From contig NZ_FZOQ01000007.1 in assembly GCF_900188175.1 (NCBI RefSeq), positions 62,001-126,000 of the forward strand: a stretch of DNA of 64,000 nucleotides. The letters run 5' to 3'. Below, piece after piece: positions 62,713-64,000 of the stretch. The DNA comes from Pontibacter ummariensis (GTDB taxonomy: Bacteria; Bacteroidota; Bacteroidia; Cytophagales; Hymenobacteraceae). Under the pieces are notes generated by a model. It was given only the letters and a program-made list of their open reading frames with translations, was not told the DNA's origin and searched no databases. Positions within the stretch are counted from its first letter, which is position 1; every line of letters starts with the position of its first letter. The position numbers were made by a program, and so were the translations under genes.

Positions 62713-64000
62713 TCAAACCTTTTCCATCTCCCTTTGCACAAAGTCTACCAGGCTTTTGATATAGTCTGTACTGAAATCAAACTTAATGCCCGCGGCTTCA
62801 TATACCTCCCCAATTGACACGGTATAGCCCAGGCTAAGCGCGCGCTTATAGGCCGCGAGCCCCTCTGTTGGGTTTTCCTTGTAGTTCTTCCAGACAGCGA
62901 TAGCCCCTAACTGCGCCATCGCATACTCAATGTAGTAGAAAGGCACTTCATAGATGTGGAGCTGCTTTTGCCAGACATAGGGCTTGTACTTTTCGAGTCC
63001 CTGCCAGTCTACCAACTGGTGGTTGAAGGTCTCAAAAACCTTTACCCACTCCTGGTGCCGCTCCTCCTGCGTTTGCTCAGGATGCTCGTAGATCCAATGC
63101 TGAAACTTATCGACCGTCGCTACCCATGGGAAGGTCTCTAACACGCTCTCCAAGTGCGTACGCTTGGCGCGGCGCAGCTCATCCTCGCTTTCAAAAAAGG
63201 TGTCCCAATAGTCCATCGAGATCAGCTCCATCGACATAGAGGCCAGTTCGGCTACCTCTGAAGGCGGGTGTTTGAAGGCGCCCAAGCTGAGGTCGCGGGT
63301 CAGGAAGGAGTGCACGGCATGGCCGCCTTCGTGCAGCATGGTGATCACGTCGCGTAAGCTGGAGGTAGCATTCATGAAGATGAAAGGCACACCAATCTCA
63401 TCGAGGGGATAATTATAACCGCCGGGCGCTTTGCCCTTGCGTGACTCCAGATCCAGGTGCCCCATCTCGCGCATCGTAGCCAGGCAGTCTCCCAGAAACG
63501 TATCCAGCTTGTAGAACACGCTCACAGTCTTCTCCAGGAGCTCTTCTCCCGTCTGGAATGGCTCCAATGGTTTTCTGCCGGAAGGGTCTACTTCCAGGTC
63601 CCAGGGCCGCAGGTCTTCCACGCCTAGTTTCCCCTTCCGCTCCTCGTCTATCTTAGTAAGCAAAGGCACCACGGTTTCTTCTACAGAATGGTGGAAGTCG
63701 AAGCAATCCTGGGGCGTATAGTCAAAACGGCCCAAGGCAGCGAACATATAGTCCCGGAAGTTTTCAAAGTTTGCGTTTCTCGCTACCTGGTGGCGTAGTT
63801 TCAACAGTTCGTCAAAGAGGTCATCGAGTTGCTGCCGGTCTTTGAAGCGGCGTTCCTGTATAGCCCGCCATGCCTCCTCGCGCACAGCCCGGTCTGTTCG
63901 CTTCAGGCGGTCAGCTGCTCTTTGCAGCGTCAGCTCCTCACCGTCCAAAGTAACGGTCATGGCACCTGTAATGGCAGCGTACTGCTGCTGCTTGGTACTG
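62713..64000 (-). CDS. M3-family oligoendopeptidase (PepF-like), 5' end cut by window end
   Basis: The frame is open through the right edge; the first visible residues (QQQYAAITGAMTV) precede the ATG at 63960, which is therefore an internal methionine. Zinc site HEGGHAVHSF in the sequence MLHEGGHAVH, with Glu about 28 residues on in ELISMDYW. Expected full length is about 560-600 residues, so about 150 are missing. Cytoplasmic oligopeptide hydrolysis. Confidence 0.93.
   Translation of the reverse strand, partial: STKQQQYAAITGAMTVTLDGEELTLQRAADRLKRTDRAVREEAWRAIQERRFKDRQQLDDLFDELLKLRHQVARNANFENFRDYMFAALGRFDYTPQDCFDFHHSVEETVVPLLTKIDEERKGKLGVEDLRPWDLEVDPSGRKPLEPFQTGEELLEKTVSVFYKLDTFLGDCLATMREMGHLDLESRKGKAPGGYNYPLDEIGVPFIFMNATSSLRDVITMLHEGGHAVHSFLTRDLSLGAFKHPPSEVAELASMSMELISMDYWDTFFESEDELRRAKRTHLESVLETFPWVATVDKFQHWIYEHPEQTQEERHQEWVKVFETFNHQLVDWQGLEKYKPYVWQKQLHIYEVPFYYIEYAMAQLGAIAVWKNYKENPTEGLAAYKRALSLGYTVSIGEVYEAAGIKFDFSTDYIKSLVDFVQREMEKV

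Noticed and set aside
62577..62741. Longer start for the NlpE-like lipoprotein
   Set aside because: It would cross the terminator at 62653-62685 and bury the lipoprotein signal peptide inside the protein.
1..64000. tRNA, rRNA, CRISPR array or prophage
   Set aside because: No cloverleaf with conserved T-loop bases, no regular spacer array and no phage or transposase gene was found on reading both strands.

Overview
The window looks like a chromosomal segment of a pigmented aerobic Bacteroidota, most like the Cytophagales and Hymenobacter/Pontibacter relatives. This placement is inferred from gene content; no rRNA gene is present. The signs are two secreted proteins with type IX secretion (T9SS) sorting domains, several promoters of the Bacteroidota form (TTG/TTTG, 19-21 bp, TAnnTTTG), a division/cell-wall (dcw) operon in the usual Bacteroidota order without murF, an FtsZ ending in FLHDNVD, and a CrtW/CrtZ carotenoid pathway. 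No tRNA, rRNA, CRISPR array, prophage or intact insertion sequence was seen.

Layout. 1-8002 (minus) is a nitrate assimilation cluster: nirB, nirD, an outer-membrane porin, a nitrate/nitrite transporter and an assimilatory nitrate reductase cut by the window start. Divergent from it, 8770-9525 (plus) is sumT, which supplies the sirohaem precursor for NirB; a probable structured leader lies in front of it. 10453-14515 is a five-gene partner-switching (stressosome-like) module: RsbR-like, RsbS-like, RsbT-like, a fused ATPase/PP2C phosphatase, and a histidine kinase with an extra RsbT-like ATPase domain. A convergent response regulator and a small coiled-coil protein follow. 16064-32252 is mixed: a T9SS-exported subtilase, aconitase, a TlpA-like lipoprotein, a methyltransferase, a long-chain polyprenyl synthase, an alpha/beta hydrolase with folK, a degenerate CPBP membrane protein, fabD, a DCC protein and a large fibronectin-type T9SS protein. 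32477-36006 is the sdhCAB operon, followed by an FMN reductase.

36782-52200 (minus) is the complete dcw operon mraZ-rsmH-ftsL-ftsI-murE-mraY-murD-ftsW-murG-murC-ftsQ-ftsA-ftsZ, with many stop/start overlaps. Its promoter region holds a textbook MraZ-box array against the -33 element and a cluster of DnaA-box-like 9-mers. 52658-59993 (minus) is the carotenoid region: crtZ and carH (B12-dependent light-sensing repressor family), then an ECF sigma factor followed by crtI-crtB-unknown-crtY-ispH-crtW. With CrtZ and CrtW both present the cell could make hydroxylated and ketolated beta-carotene derivatives. Long palindromes sharing the arm TTTGTTTA/TAAACAAA sit before the sigma gene, and a related site sits before crtZ; they are candidate light-regulated operators. 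The right end holds an enoyl-CoA hydratase divergent from a TetR regulator, an NlpE-like lipoprotein and an M3 oligopeptidase cut by the window end.

The most promising items for follow-up are the CarH/sigma/crt regulon with its palindromes, the stressosome-like module wired to a two-component kinase, the sumT leader, and the mraZ control region.
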